A stretch of DNA of 64,000 bases from Phenylobacterium sp. (GTDB lineage: Bacteria > Pseudomonadota > Alphaproteobacteria > Caulobacterales > Caulobacteraceae), in contig NZ_WGNY01000016.1 in the NCBI RefSeq assembly GCF_016124325.1, positions 62,001 through 126,000 on the forward strand, written 5' to 3'. A program made the translations under genes and the position numbers. Below, piece after piece: positions 8,601-17,480 of this stretch; within the stretch, counting starts at the first letter, position 1, and each line of letters begins with the position of its first letter. Under the pieces are notes generated by a model. It saw only the letters and a program-made list of their open reading frames with translations, was not told where the DNA came from and did no database searches.

Positions 8601-10991
8601 TCACCAGCGGTGGTTCACCTCGATCCCGTAGGTCCGCGGCTGGCCCATCCAGCCGATGAAGCCGTTGGCCGGACGCGTTCCGCCGCCGCTGATGTTGGCG
8701 CCCTGGGTCTGGGAGGCCTCGACGATGAAGTACTCTTTGTTGCTGAGGTTCTTGCCCCAGATCGACACCCGCCACGCGCCGTCGTCGGAGGTCACGCCGA
8801 GGTTGCCGTCGAACAGCGTGTAGCTCGATTGGTAGGCTCGCGGATCGAGGCTCGCGTCCATGTACTGCGAGCTCTGGTAGTTCATGCTTCCGGAGACGAA
8901 CCAGCTCCACCCCGTGCTCGCCAGCGGCTGCTCCCAGCGGGCCGCCAGGCTGCCGCGCACCTTCGGCGAGAGCGGCAGGGTCAGGCCGTTGAAGTTGCAG
9001 TAGGCCTTGGTGGAGTCGGTGTACTGCCCCGACGAGGGGGGCGGATCAGACCCCTGGAAGGGATAGGTCTTGTCGCAGGTCTGGCGGTCGGCGCCGCTGA
9101 CGATCTTCGACTTGATGTAGCTGAGGCTGCCCTTCAGGCTGAGGTGCTCGATCGGGGCGGCCTGGGCGTCGACTTCCACGCCCTGGTTCCGGAAGTTCCC
9201 GGCGTTGCCGATCACGAACCCGACGCCCTGAGGGGTCAGGGTCGACTGCTGGTAGTTGTTCACCTTCATGCGGAACACGTCGACGTTCAGGATCAGCTTG
9301 CGGTCGAACAGGGTCGACTTGATCCCGGCCTCGTAGGTCCGCGAGGTTTCGGGGTCGAAGGTGTAGGGCGTCACGACCGCCGAACGCGAGTTGAAGCCGC
9401 CGTCCTTGTAGCCGGTGCCGGCGATGACATAGGCCATGACGCCGTCGGTGAGGTCGTACTGGGCGCCGAGCGACCACGTCGTGTCCTTGTCGACGCGCTT
9501 GCCCGTCAGCGACCCGCCGCCCTGCTGGTTGGCGAAGAACACCGGCGACACCGGGGCGCCGGTGATGTTGGACAGGACCGCGTCGATCGAGCTGGTCTTT
9601 TTGTCCCGGCTCCAGCGCCCGCCGGCGGTCACCCGGAACTGGTCGGTGACGTTCAACGTCACCTGGCCGAAGATCGCGATGGCGTCGATGTCCTGGGCGT
9701 AGGTCAGCGTCTGGCGGTTGCCGGCCGGGATCTTGCCGCCGCCGCCGGTGCTGGCCGGGAACACGCGGTTCGCCATCGTGCCGACGGTGGTGATCGCGTC
9801 GTAGTCCAGGGTGCTGTGGTAGTAGTAGACGCCGCCGACGTAATCGATCTTCTGCTTGGCGTCGGACGCGATCCGGAGCTCGTTGCTGGTCGCCCGGATC
9901 TTGTCCCGCTGCTCGTTCGTCGTGATGTCCAGCGGCAGGCCGCCCGGGGACTGATTGGGCGTGTGGTCGTAGTACGAGTTGTAGGCGAGGATGTCGGTGA
10001 TCGTCGCGTTGATCTGCGGCAGGTCATGGGTGATCTGCCCCGACACCCCGTACATGTTCGTCGTGTTCTCGGAGTCGGTCGCGGCGTTCACCTGGAACTT
10101 CCCGGCCGGCACATAGGGGTGCGACGGGTTGGCCGCCGTCTGGGCGATCACGAACGGCGACGTCGCGAACGACGTGGGCGTCGGATTGTAGCCGAAGACG
10201 ATGCCGCCCGGGCCCAGCGGATCCACCTGCCGGGCGTTGGAGCCGATGACCTTGGCGTGGGAGTAGTAGGCGATCAGGTCGACGGTCGTATCGTCGCCGG
10301 GCGTCCAGCGCAGTCGCCCGCGGACGCCGGCCTTGCGGTCCTTGCCGGTCTTCGAGCCGTCATAGATGTTCTCGTATTCGCCGTCGTCGCGGCCGTACCA
10401 GTACGAGACCCGCCCCGCCAGATCGGGGGCGAGGCCGCCGCCGATCAGCCCGGTGATCTTGAACCGGTTGTCGTTGCCGTACTGGATGGTGTTCTCGGCT
10501 TCGGTCCGGTCGGTCGGCGCGCGCGTCGTGATGTTGATCGCGCCCACCGGCGTGTTCCGGCCATAGAGCGTGCCCTGCGGGCCGCGCAGCACTTCGACCG
10601 TCGAGATGTCGGACAGCTCGCTGTAGACCGGGCCGGCGACCTGGACGTAGACCCCGTCGACGAACACGCCGACGTCCTGATCCGTGCCGGGGTTGGTGCC
10701 CGAGGTCCCGACGTTCCGCAGGACGATCGAGGAGTTGCGGTTGTTGGTGGACTGCTGGATCGACAGGCTGGGGACGAACCGCGAGACGTCCGCCACCGTC
10801 GAGATGTTGGCCTTCTCCAGCTGATCGCCGCTGATCGCGCTGATCGACATGGGAACGTCCTGGACGTTCTCCGGCCGCTTCTGGGCCGTGACGATCACCT
10901 CCTCGACCCCGACGGTCTCCGCCGCCGAGGCCACCGCCGGCGCGGCCAGCGCCAAGCAAGCGGCCGACGCGAGTAGCTTCCTGCGCCCCAT
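8601..10991 (-). CDS. TonB-dependent outer-membrane receptor
   Basis: A 796-residue outer-membrane transporter. The signal peptide (MGRRKLLASAACLALAAPA) is followed by a TonB-box-like stretch EEVIVTAQKR, a plug domain with VEVLRGPQGTLYGRN, and a long beta-barrel ending in aromatic Trp (VNHRW), as Bam substrates do. An ATG at 10997 is in frame, but the AAGGGGG tract gives better spacing to 10991. TBDRs import siderophores, cobalamin, sugars or aromatic and lipid nutrients using TonB energy. The neighbours (sulfatases, PLP enzymes) suggest a nutrient rather than iron role. Confidence 0.95.
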   Translation of the reverse strand: MGRRKLLASAACLALAAPAVASAAETVGVEEVIVTAQKRPENVQDVPMSISAISGDQLEKANISTVADVSRFVPSLSIQQSTNNRNSSIVLRNVGTSGTNPGTDQDVGVFVDGVYVQVAGPVYSELSDISTVEVLRGPQGTLYGRNTPVGAINITTRAPTDRTEAENTIQYGNDNRFKITGLIGGGLAPDLAGRVSYWYGRDDGEYENIYDGSKTGKDRKAGVRGRLRWTPGDDTTVDLIAYYSHAKVIGSNARQVDPLGPGGIVFGYNPTPTSFATSPFVIAQTAANPSHPYVPAGKFQVNAATDSENTTNMYGVSGQITHDLPQINATITDILAYNSYYDHTPNQSPGGLPLDITTNEQRDKIRATSNELRIASDAKQKIDYVGGVYYYHSTLDYDAITTVGTMANRVFPASTGGGGKIPAGNRQTLTYAQDIDAIAIFGQVTLNVTDQFRVTAGGRWSRDKKTSSIDAVLSNITGAPVSPVFFANQQGGGSLTGKRVDKDTTWSLGAQYDLTDGVMAYVIAGTGYKDGGFNSRSAVVTPYTFDPETSRTYEAGIKSTLFDRKLILNVDVFRMKVNNYQQSTLTPQGVGFVIGNAGNFRNQGVEVDAQAAPIEHLSLKGSLSYIKSKIVSGADRQTCDKTYPFQGSDPPPSSGQYTDSTKAYCNFNGLTLPLSPKVRGSLAARWEQPLASTGWSWFVSGSMNYQSSQYMDASLDPRAYQSSYTLFDGNLGVTSDDGAWRVSIWGKNLSNKEYFIVEASQTQGANISGGGTRPANGFIGWMGQPRTYGIEVNHRW

Positions 10992-11038
10992 GGTCATTTC
11001 CCCCTTTGTCACGGCTCGCCGGCCGCTTGTTCCTGACG

Positions 11039-11151
11039 GGTAACATGAGCGCGACGCGGGGGGTCGTCAAGCATTTGCGACTTCCTGGTAACATTTTAAT
11101 GCGGCGGGCCGTCTGTCGCGACTTTTGGTGTTGATACCCACTGGTAACAAA
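11039..11151. promoter_or_regulatory. Three GGTAACA sites in the divergent control region
   Basis: GGTAACA occurs at 11039-11045, 11087-11093 and 11143-11149. The last forms a near-perfect dyad, TTGATACC-N4-GGTAACAA. The half-site resembles operators of LacI/GntR-type sugar-acid regulators. It lies between the TBDR operon and the MFS-sulfatase pair and could control both. Confidence 0.4.
11041..11070 (-). promoter_or_regulatory. Candidate sigma-70-type promoter for the TBDR operon
   Basis: On the minus strand TTGACG (11065-11070) is separated by 18 bases from ATGTTA (11041-11046). This leaves a leader of about 45 bases before the TBDR start. The -35 fits the Caulobacter housekeeping consensus; the -10 is only fair. 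Confidence 0.4.
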
Positions 11152-11274
11152 CCTAGTCTCGTCGAGAACAAGGGGGGTGCGGCGGCGTCAGGCCGGGCGC
11201 CTTCCGGGCGCTCGAGACGCCGTGGGGAGTGAAACCGGGATCGGCCAGCGCCGCGCCCGAGCGGAGGCAGGCTG

Positions 11275-12624
11275 ATGGCCGAACTGACCGTCGAGGCCCC
11301 GGCGGAGCGCGCCGCCGGCTTCCGGCCCGCCTACGCCAACTACGTGCTGGCGTTGCTGCTCGCGATCTATGTGCTGAACAACCTCGACCGGCAGGTGATC
11401 AACATCCTGGCCGAGCCGATCAAGCACGAGCTCCATCTGGCCGACTGGCAGGTGGGGATCATGTCGGGGATCTCCTTCGCGCTGGTCTACACCATGCTGG
11501 CCGTGCCCGTGGCGCGGCTGGCCGAGTACGGACGCCGGCCGGCCATCATCGCCGCGGCCGTGGCGGTCTGGTGCGGCTTCACGGCCCTGTCGTCGATGGC
11601 CCAGTCGTTCGCCCAGCTCTGCCTCTGCCGGTTCGGCGTGGGGGTCGGCGAGGCCGGCGGCGTGCCGCCCTCCCAGTCGCTGATCAGCGACTATTTCCCG
11701 AAGGAGAAGCGCTCCTCGGCCCTGGGCCTCTACGCGATGGGCGTGCCCCTGGGCGCCCTCATCGGCATGGCGTTCGGCGGACTGGTGGCCGACGCCTTCG
11801 GCTGGCGCGCGGCGTTCCTGATGGCGGGCGCGCCCGGCGTCGTGCTCGTCGTCCTGATCCTGGCCACGATGAAGGAGACGCGGTCGAACCTCGCCGCGCA
11901 CGCGGCCGCGGCCAAGGCGGCCCAGCCGCCGGTGCTGCAGGCGTTCCGCTTCCTGGCCGCCAAGCCCACCTTCTGGTGCGTGACGTTCGGCGTCGGGTTC
12001 AAGGTGATGTTCACCGACGGCCAGGGCCCGTTCCTCGCCTCGTTCTTCCTGCGCAACCACGCCGAGGCCGTCGCCACGCTGGCGGCGGGCTTCGGGCTGA
12101 AGCCGGTGGGGCTCTTGGGCATCTCCATCGGCCTGATCAACGGCGTGTTCGGCGCGTTCAGCGCCTGGCTGGGCGGCGTGATCGCCGACCGCGCGGCGGC
12201 CCGCGACATCCGCAACGTGATGATCGCCCCGGCGCTGGCCCTGGTGGTCGGCGCGCCGGCCTACATCGCCGCCCTCCACGTGGACAGCATCGCCCTGGCG
12301 GCTGTGCTGCTGATGCTCCAGTCGTTCACCAACGTGTTCTGGGCCGGTCCGGTCTACGCCACCCTGCACGGCATCGTGCCGCCGAACCTGCGGGCGACGA
12401 CCACCGCCTGCTCGATCTTCTTCATCAACTTGATGGGCATCGGGGCCGGGCCGCTGGTGGTGGGGGCGCTCAGCGACATGTTCGCCGGCCCGCTAGGGCT
12501 GGGGGAGGCCGGCGGCCTCCGCGCCGCCCTGGACTGCGCCGCGCTCATCAGCCTGGTCGGGGTCGGCTTCTATCTCTACGCCCGCCGCACCATCGTGGCG
12601 GACCTGGCGCCCGAGGCGCACTGA
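11275..12624 (+). CDS. MFS transporter, spinster-like
   Basis: A 449-residue inner-membrane carrier with about 12 hydrophobic segments. The first helix contains YVLNNLDRQVINILAEP, typical of the spinster-type and Caulobacterales/Sphingomonas MFS group, and the helix 4-5 region has RFGVGVGEAGG. GGAGG sits 7-8 bases before the ATG. It is divergent from the TBDR operon and 42 bases ahead of a sulfatase, so it probably moves the imported substrate or a desulfated product across the inner membrane. Spinster homologues carry sphingosine phosphate in animals; that is suggestive only. Confidence 0.9.
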   Translation: MAELTVEAPAERAAGFRPAYANYVLALLLAIYVLNNLDRQVINILAEPIKHELHLADWQVGIMSGISFALVYTMLAVPVARLAEYGRRPAIIAAAVAVWCGFTALSSMAQSFAQLCLCRFGVGVGEAGGVPPSQSLISDYFPKEKRSSALGLYAMGVPLGALIGMAFGGLVADAFGWRAAFLMAGAPGVVLVVLILATMKETRSNLAAHAAAAKAAQPPVLQAFRFLAAKPTFWCVTFGVGFKVMFTDGQGPFLASFFLRNHAEAVATLAAGFGLKPVGLLGISIGLINGVFGAFSAWLGGVIADRAAARDIRNVMIAPALALVVGAPAYIAALHVDSIALAAVLLMLQSFTNVFWAGPVYATLHGIVPPNLRATTTACSIFFINLMGIGAGPLVVGALSDMFAGPLGLGEAGGLRAALDCAALISLVGVGFYLYARRTIVADLAPEAH

Positions 12625-12666
12625 ACGCAACAGGGCGCGGCGGCGCCGGCTTGAGGGGGAGACATC

Positions 12667-14112
12667 ATGACCTGGCGCAACCGGTTGCGGGGAATCGCGA
12701 TCGCCGTCCTGGCCACGGCGATGGCGGCGCCGGTCGCGGGCGCCCGCGACCGCACGCCGGCCGCGCCGGAGGGCGACGACCGACCCAACATCATCATCCT
12801 GCTCGCCGACGACCTGGGCTACGGCGACCTCGGCGTGCAGGGCGGCCGCGACGTGGCCACCCCCAACATCGACCGGCTGGCCGCCCAGGGCGTCCGCCTC
12901 ACGGACTACTACGCCAACCACCCCGTCTGCGCGCCCAGCCGCGCGGCCCTGATGACGGGCCGCTACCAGCAGCGGTTCGGGTTCGAGAACAATCCGGGCC
13001 TGGCCCAGCGCACCGCGACCGACTTCGGCCTGCCCCGCGATGAACCGACCTTGCCCGAGCGCCTGAAGGCGCGTGGCTACGCCACCGCGATGAACGGCAA
13101 GTGGCATATCGGCTTCACGGAAACCAACGTCCCCACCGCCCGCGGTTTCGACGCCTTCTACGGCTTCCTCGACGGCGCCATGGCCTACATCCCCGACGGC
13201 AAGACCGGCGCGAAGGCCATGCTGCGCGGGACCTCGCCGGCGCCGATGCCGGCGCACACCACCGAGGCCTTCGCCGACGAGGCCGTCGCCTTCATCGAGG
13301 CCCACAAGGACCGGCCCTTCTTCATCTACGAATCCTTCAACGCCGTGCATGCGCCGCTGCAGTCCACCGACCGCTACCTGGCCCGCTACGCCGACGTGAA
13401 GGACCCCAGCCGGCGCACCTACCTGGCCATGCTGGCGGCGCTCGACGACGCCGTGGGCAAGATCGTGGACACGGTGGATCGCGAAGGCCTCGGCCGACGC
13501 ACGCTCATCGTCTTCGCCAGCGACAATGGCGGGCCCACCTGGCAGACCACCTCCGCCAACGGACCGCTGGCCGGGGTCAAGGGGCTGACGCTCGAAGGCG
13601 GCATCCGGACGCCGGCGATCTTCCGCTGGACGGGCCGGTTGCCCCAGGCGCGTACCATCCCGACGGTCGCCATGGAGTTCGACGTCACCGCCACGGCGCT
13701 GAAGGCGGCCGGCGCGTCGATGGAGGGCCTGGACGGCGTCGACCTGACGCCGTTCCTCACCGGCGCGAAGGCCGGCGACGCCCACGACCGCCTCTACTGG
13801 CGGGCGGGGCCGCTGGGCGCGATGCGCGAGGGCCGCTGGAAGCTGGTCAAGGCCGAGGACGCCTACTTCCTCTTCGACCTGCGCTCCGACATCGGCGAGC
13901 GCCACGACCTCGCGTCGGCCGACCCCAAGCGGCTGGAGCGGATGAAGTCGGAGTGGGGCGCCTGGTCGGCCTCCATGGCGCCGCCCCGCTGGGGGCCGCT
14001 CAACCGCACGGCCTCGGCCAAGCCCGGCGCGGTCCGCGGCCTGGTGGAGGACTACATCGCCCGCCGGCCCGTGGACGCCAAGGCGCTGCTCTACGGCGGC
14101 GGGCCGGAATAG
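12667..14112 (+). CDS. Sulfatase, formylglycine-dependent, exported
   Basis: A 481-residue sulfatase with a Sec-like signal peptide (about residues 5-26). LADDLGYGDLG (about 46) gives metal ligands, and C88-A-P-S-R is the formylglycine motif in HPVCAPSRAALMTGR. GKWHIG and the SDNGGP block further along also match the family. Same strand as the MFS gene, with a GAGGGGGA tract before the ATG. It points toward the FGE gene, whose stop lies 33 bases beyond its own. Substrate unknown. Confidence 0.93.
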   Translation: MTWRNRLRGIAIAVLATAMAAPVAGARDRTPAAPEGDDRPNIIILLADDLGYGDLGVQGGRDVATPNIDRLAAQGVRLTDYYANHPVCAPSRAALMTGRYQQRFGFENNPGLAQRTATDFGLPRDEPTLPERLKARGYATAMNGKWHIGFTETNVPTARGFDAFYGFLDGAMAYIPDGKTGAKAMLRGTSPAPMPAHTTEAFADEAVAFIEAHKDRPFFIYESFNAVHAPLQSTDRYLARYADVKDPSRRTYLAMLAALDDAVGKIVDTVDREGLGRRTLIVFASDNGGPTWQTTSANGPLAGVKGLTLEGGIRTPAIFRWTGRLPQARTIPTVAMEFDVTATALKAAGASMEGLDGVDLTPFLTGAKAGDAHDRLYWRAGPLGAMREGRWKLVKAEDAYFLFDLRSDIGERHDLASADPKRLERMKSEWGAWSASMAPPRWGPLNRTASAKPGAVRGLVEDYIARRPVDAKALLYGGGPE

Positions 14113-14145
14113 GCCCCGGCTTCCGCCTTCATTGCGGATAGCGCC

Positions 14146-15138
14146 CTAGTCGCGCGCCACGCAGCGGAAGCCGATGTGGGTGGTCGAGGAATCGATGGTC
14201 TGGGGGTGGCGCGCGGCGGGGCGATAGCGCTGGCAATAGCTCTCCGCGCACAGGTGCGAGCCGCCCTTCAGCACCTTGCGGCCGATGGGGATGTCCGGGG
14301 TGAGGGGGTCCACGCTGGCCGCCTCGGTCCCGCCGCGGGGATTGGCCGGCGTGCAGCACGCCCCGGGCGCCTTGGGCTCGACCGTCGGCAGGGCGTACCA
14401 GTCGCAGGTCCATTCCCAGACGTTGCCGATCATGTCGTGCAGGCCATGGCCGTTGGGCGGGTAGGCGCGGACCGGCGAGGTCCGGAGCCAGCCGTCCTCC
14501 TCGGTGTTGATGTAGGGGAACGCCCCCTGCCAGTAGTTGGCGAGCATGGCGCCGCCGGGCGCGAGCTCGTCGCCCCAGGCGAACTCCCGGTCCGCCAGCC
14601 CGCCGCGGGCGGCGAACTCCCACTCGGCCTCGGTGGGCAAGGCCTTGCCGGCCCAGGCGGCGTAGGCCTCGGCGTCGGGATAGGCCACGTGGACGACCGG
14701 ATGGTCCTCCAGCCCCCGCAGGTTGCTGCCGGGCCCCAGCGGATGGCGCCAGTCGGCGCCGAACTCGAAGGACCACCACTGCGAGACGTCGCGCAGCGGG
14801 ACGGGGCCGGGGGTCTGGCGGAAGACCAGCGATCCGGCCTTCGCCATCTCGGGCGGCATGCCGGGATAGTCGGCCGGGTCGGGCGCGATCTCGGCGACGG
14901 TCTTGTGCCCCGTGGCGGCGACGAACCTGGCGAACTGGCGGTTGGTGACCGGCGTCTCGTCGATCCAGAAGGGATCCACCCGCACCTTCCGGGCCGGCCG
15001 CTCCTCGGGATAGTAGCGGTCGGATCCCATGGTGAACACGCCGCCCTCCAGGCGGCGCATCCCGGCCCGGCTCGGCGCCGGAGCCTGGACGTCGCGCGCG
15101 CGCTTCAGGCGCCCGGCCGATGGAGTGCGAACGGTCAT
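14146..15138 (-). CDS. Formylglycine-generating enzyme (sulfatase-modifying factor family)
   Basis: A 330-residue FGE-sulfatase domain protein with no signal peptide, so cytoplasmic. It oxidises the sulfatase cysteine to formylglycine before export, using oxygen and copper in known members. GGSHLCAESYCQRYR near the C-terminus carries the two copper-binding cysteines (C297 and C302, spacing C-x4-C), so this is a true FGE rather than a generic SUMF1-like protein. ETPVTNRQFARFV, GNVWEWTCDWY and GFRCV are family hallmarks. It is the only maturase seen for the three sulfatases in the window. Confidence 0.93.
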   Translation of the reverse strand: MTVRTPSAGRLKRARDVQAPAPSRAGMRRLEGGVFTMGSDRYYPEERPARKVRVDPFWIDETPVTNRQFARFVAATGHKTVAEIAPDPADYPGMPPEMAKAGSLVFRQTPGPVPLRDVSQWWSFEFGADWRHPLGPGSNLRGLEDHPVVHVAYPDAEAYAAWAGKALPTEAEWEFAARGGLADREFAWGDELAPGGAMLANYWQGAFPYINTEEDGWLRTSPVRAYPPNGHGLHDMIGNVWEWTCDWYALPTVEPKAPGACCTPANPRGGTEAASVDPLTPDIPIGRKVLKGGSHLCAESYCQRYRPAARHPQTIDSSTTHIGFRCVARD

Positions 15139-15220
15139 GCCCCAGACTGGACCGTGGACCGGGCGCTGTCACGACCCTGGCCCACGGCGGCTCGCTCGCC
15201 GTTCGACCGGAATCCCACCG

Positions 15221-16132
15221 TCAGGCCTCGGCCAGGGCGGCGATCGCGGCGGCTTCGGCGAAGCTGTCGGTGGCCCCCAGCCGGGTGCAGGCCAGGGCGC
15301 CGGCCGCCAGGCCCCAGGCCAGGGCCGCGCCCGCGTCGCCCGTGGCGGCGAGCCTCGCCGCGAACGCGCCGATGAAGGCGTCGCCCGCCCCGGTGGTGTC
15401 GACCACCTCGACCCGGTGCGCGCCGCGCGCAGCGGGTTCGGCCTCGCCCTGGAACAGCACCGCGCCCTGGGCGCCCAGGGTGACGATGGCCGCCTGGCCC
15501 ACCCGCTGGAGCAGGGCGGGGCCGATCGCGTGGGCGTGGCTCGCGCCGGTCAGCCGCTGGCCCTCGCCCTCGTTGACCACCAGGATGTCGGTCACCGCCA
15601 GCAGGTCGTCCGAGATCGCGTCAGGCGCCGGGGCGGCGTTCAGCAGCGTCGTCACGCCGGCGGCGCGCGCGATCTCGAAGGCGCGGCGCGTGGCGGCGAC
15701 CGGCGTCTCCAGCTGGGCCACCACCAGCTTCGCGCCGCCGACGAGGCCGGCCGCGGCCTCCACGTGCGCGGCGTCGAGATGGGTGTTGGCGCCCGCATCG
15801 ACGATGATGCTGTTCTCGCCGCGCGCGTCGACCATCACCACGGCCATGCCCGTGTCGCGGCCGGCGAGGCGCGCGACGCCCGAGACGTCGATGCCGCACG
15901 CGGTCCAGGTGGCCAGCGCCTCGTCGGCGTGGAGGTCGTCGCCCACCGCGGCCAGCATGGCCACGCGCGCGCCGGCCCGCGCGGCCTGCACGGCCTGGTT
16001 CGATCCCTTGCCGCCCGGCGCGGTCAGCCGGCCCAGCGCCAGGCAGGTCTCTCCCGGCGCCGGCAATTGCGCGACCGACAGCACAACGTCGCGGTTGTAG
16101 CTGCCCACGACGACGATCTCGACTGGTTGCAT
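15221..16132 (-). CDS. rbsK: Ribokinase-like PfkB family kinase
   Basis: A 303-residue sugar kinase. GGKGSNQAVQAARAGA near residue 40 is the first PfkB signature, and DTTGAGDAFIGAF near 243 is the second, with the catalytic Asp and anion hole. Ribokinase itself phosphorylates D-ribose at O5. GGGAGG stands just before the ATG. It follows the acetamidase gene by 21 bases, so the two are probably cotranscribed. Since no ribose transporter is near, deoxyribose or a nucleoside-derived sugar is possible too. Confidence 0.85.
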   Translation of the reverse strand: MQPVEIVVVGSYNRDVVLSVAQLPAPGETCLALGRLTAPGGKGSNQAVQAARAGARVAMLAAVGDDLHADEALATWTACGIDVSGVARLAGRDTGMAVVMVDARGENSIIVDAGANTHLDAAHVEAAAGLVGGAKLVVAQLETPVAATRRAFEIARAAGVTTLLNAAPAPDAISDDLLAVTDILVVNEGEGQRLTGASHAHAIGPALLQRVGQAAIVTLGAQGAVLFQGEAEPAARGAHRVEVVDTTGAGDAFIGAFAARLAATGDAGAALAWGLAAGALACTRLGATDSFAEAAAIAALAEA

Positions 16133-16153
16133 CAGGCGCCTCCCGGCGCCGCT

Positions 16154-17236
16154 TTAATCACCCGACGGCTTGCGCGGGAAGATGGAGCGGGGAATGCGCA
16201 CGTGCGCGCCCTGCCGGCCATCGACCACCTGGGTGATGGCGAAGTCGCCCGCCACGCTCATCAGCGAATAGGCGTCGTTCTTCGACAGGCCCATGTGTTC
16301 GTTGAGCAGGCCCAGCATGTCGAGCGAGGCGTTGCGGGTGGCCACGTTCAGGTCCTCGTCGAAGCCGTGGACGATCCACCAGTTGGGCGTCTCCAGCAGC
16401 GGCGAGGGGAAGTGGAAGTCGCGGCGCAGCACGATCTGGAACAGCACGTTCAGCGACGCCTCGATGGCCGTGCCCGACAGTTCGCCGTCGCCCTGGCTGA
16501 CGTGCGGGTCGCCGATGGAGAACAGGCCGCCGTCGACCTGCACCGGGTAGTACATCACCGCGCCCGCCCCGATGCGCCAGTTGTCGATGTTGCCGCCGTG
16601 GGCGCCCGGCGGAATGGTGCTGACGCGGCCGGCCACGTCCATGGCCACGCCCGCGGTGCCCAGGTGCGGCCGCGCCGGGATGCGCACGCCGGGCAGGGCG
16701 GGCTGGCGGTCGCAGACGGGGCAGTGGGTGACCGTGCCGGGCACCAGGTACTTGCCGGGGAAGTCGTAGGCGTAGAGCGCCTCGGCCTGCCGCGCGTTCG
16801 GATCGAGCTGGTAGATCGTCACCCGCTCCTTCTCGTCGAACTCCTTGTAGAGATAGCCCCAGTTGGCCGCGAGGTTGGAGCCGTAGTTGCAGCGCGGCGT
16901 CATGCGCAGGTAGCGCACCTCCAGCATGTCGCCGGGCTTCGCGCCCTCGACGTAGATCGGCCCGGTCATGATGTGGACGCCGGGGTTGCGGTCGGCTTCC
17001 GGGATCTCGCTGAAGATCGCCTTCACGCCGTCGTCCATCATCAGCTCGGGGGCGTCGCCGGCGTGGTGGGTGATGGCCTCGGCCTGGATCAGGTCGCCGC
17101 TCTTCACCTTCAGCGCCGGCGCCAGGGCGGCGTCGAAGTAGCCCCAGTGCACGGTTTTCGGCGTCGCCCTGAGCAAATGCAGGGCGCCGGGCTCCAGGTC
17201 GGTCCGCGCCTCGCCGTCGTCGCAGAAAAAGGCCAT
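16154..17236 (-). CDS. Acetamidase/formamidase family protein
   Basis: A 360-residue amidohydrolase of the FmdA/AmdA family, which releases ammonia from formamide, acetamide or small amides. Family segments include the early TVHWGYFDA, TGPIYVEGAKPGDMLEV, and GDPHVSQGDGELSGTAIE with the typical His and Glu residues. GGAGAG precedes the ATG at 17236. It leads the ribokinase and is divergent from the TauD-type gene. The context suggests nitrogen release from an organic amide, but the substrate cannot be read from sequence. Confidence 0.85.
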   Translation of the reverse strand: MAFFCDDGEARTDLEPGALHLLRATPKTVHWGYFDAALAPALKVKSGDLIQAEAITHHAGDAPELMMDDGVKAIFSEIPEADRNPGVHIMTGPIYVEGAKPGDMLEVRYLRMTPRCNYGSNLAANWGYLYKEFDEKERVTIYQLDPNARQAEALYAYDFPGKYLVPGTVTHCPVCDRQPALPGVRIPARPHLGTAGVAMDVAGRVSTIPPGAHGGNIDNWRIGAGAVMYYPVQVDGGLFSIGDPHVSQGDGELSGTAIEASLNVLFQIVLRRDFHFPSPLLETPNWWIVHGFDEDLNVATRNASLDMLGLLNEHMGLSKNDAYSLMSVAGDFAITQVVDGRQGAHVRIPRSIFPRKPSGD

Positions 17237-17480
17237 TTGGGTCGCTCTCCAGGGACTTTCGAGAGCGGAAATCTACGATCCGGGGCCGCTTTCGGTCTTG
17301 TGTGGAGCGGTCCGCGACGACAGTAGAACGAGGCTGCGCCGGTTTCTTGGGCGCCTGCCATCTGGGGGTCCGAAAGGTGATCAGGTCTCCCGGCAACGAA
17401 TTGGGCGCGCCGGTGCAAGACCTGACGGTCGCCCACATCTAGCGTGCAATGGGCCCTGTTCCTCCCTGAAAGGAAATCGC

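Noticed and set aside
8460..10976. Plus-strand open frame of 838 codons opposite the first TBDR
   Set aside because: The TBDR frame has signal peptide, plug and barrel features; the opposite frame has only Val/Gly/Asp/Arg-rich sequence.
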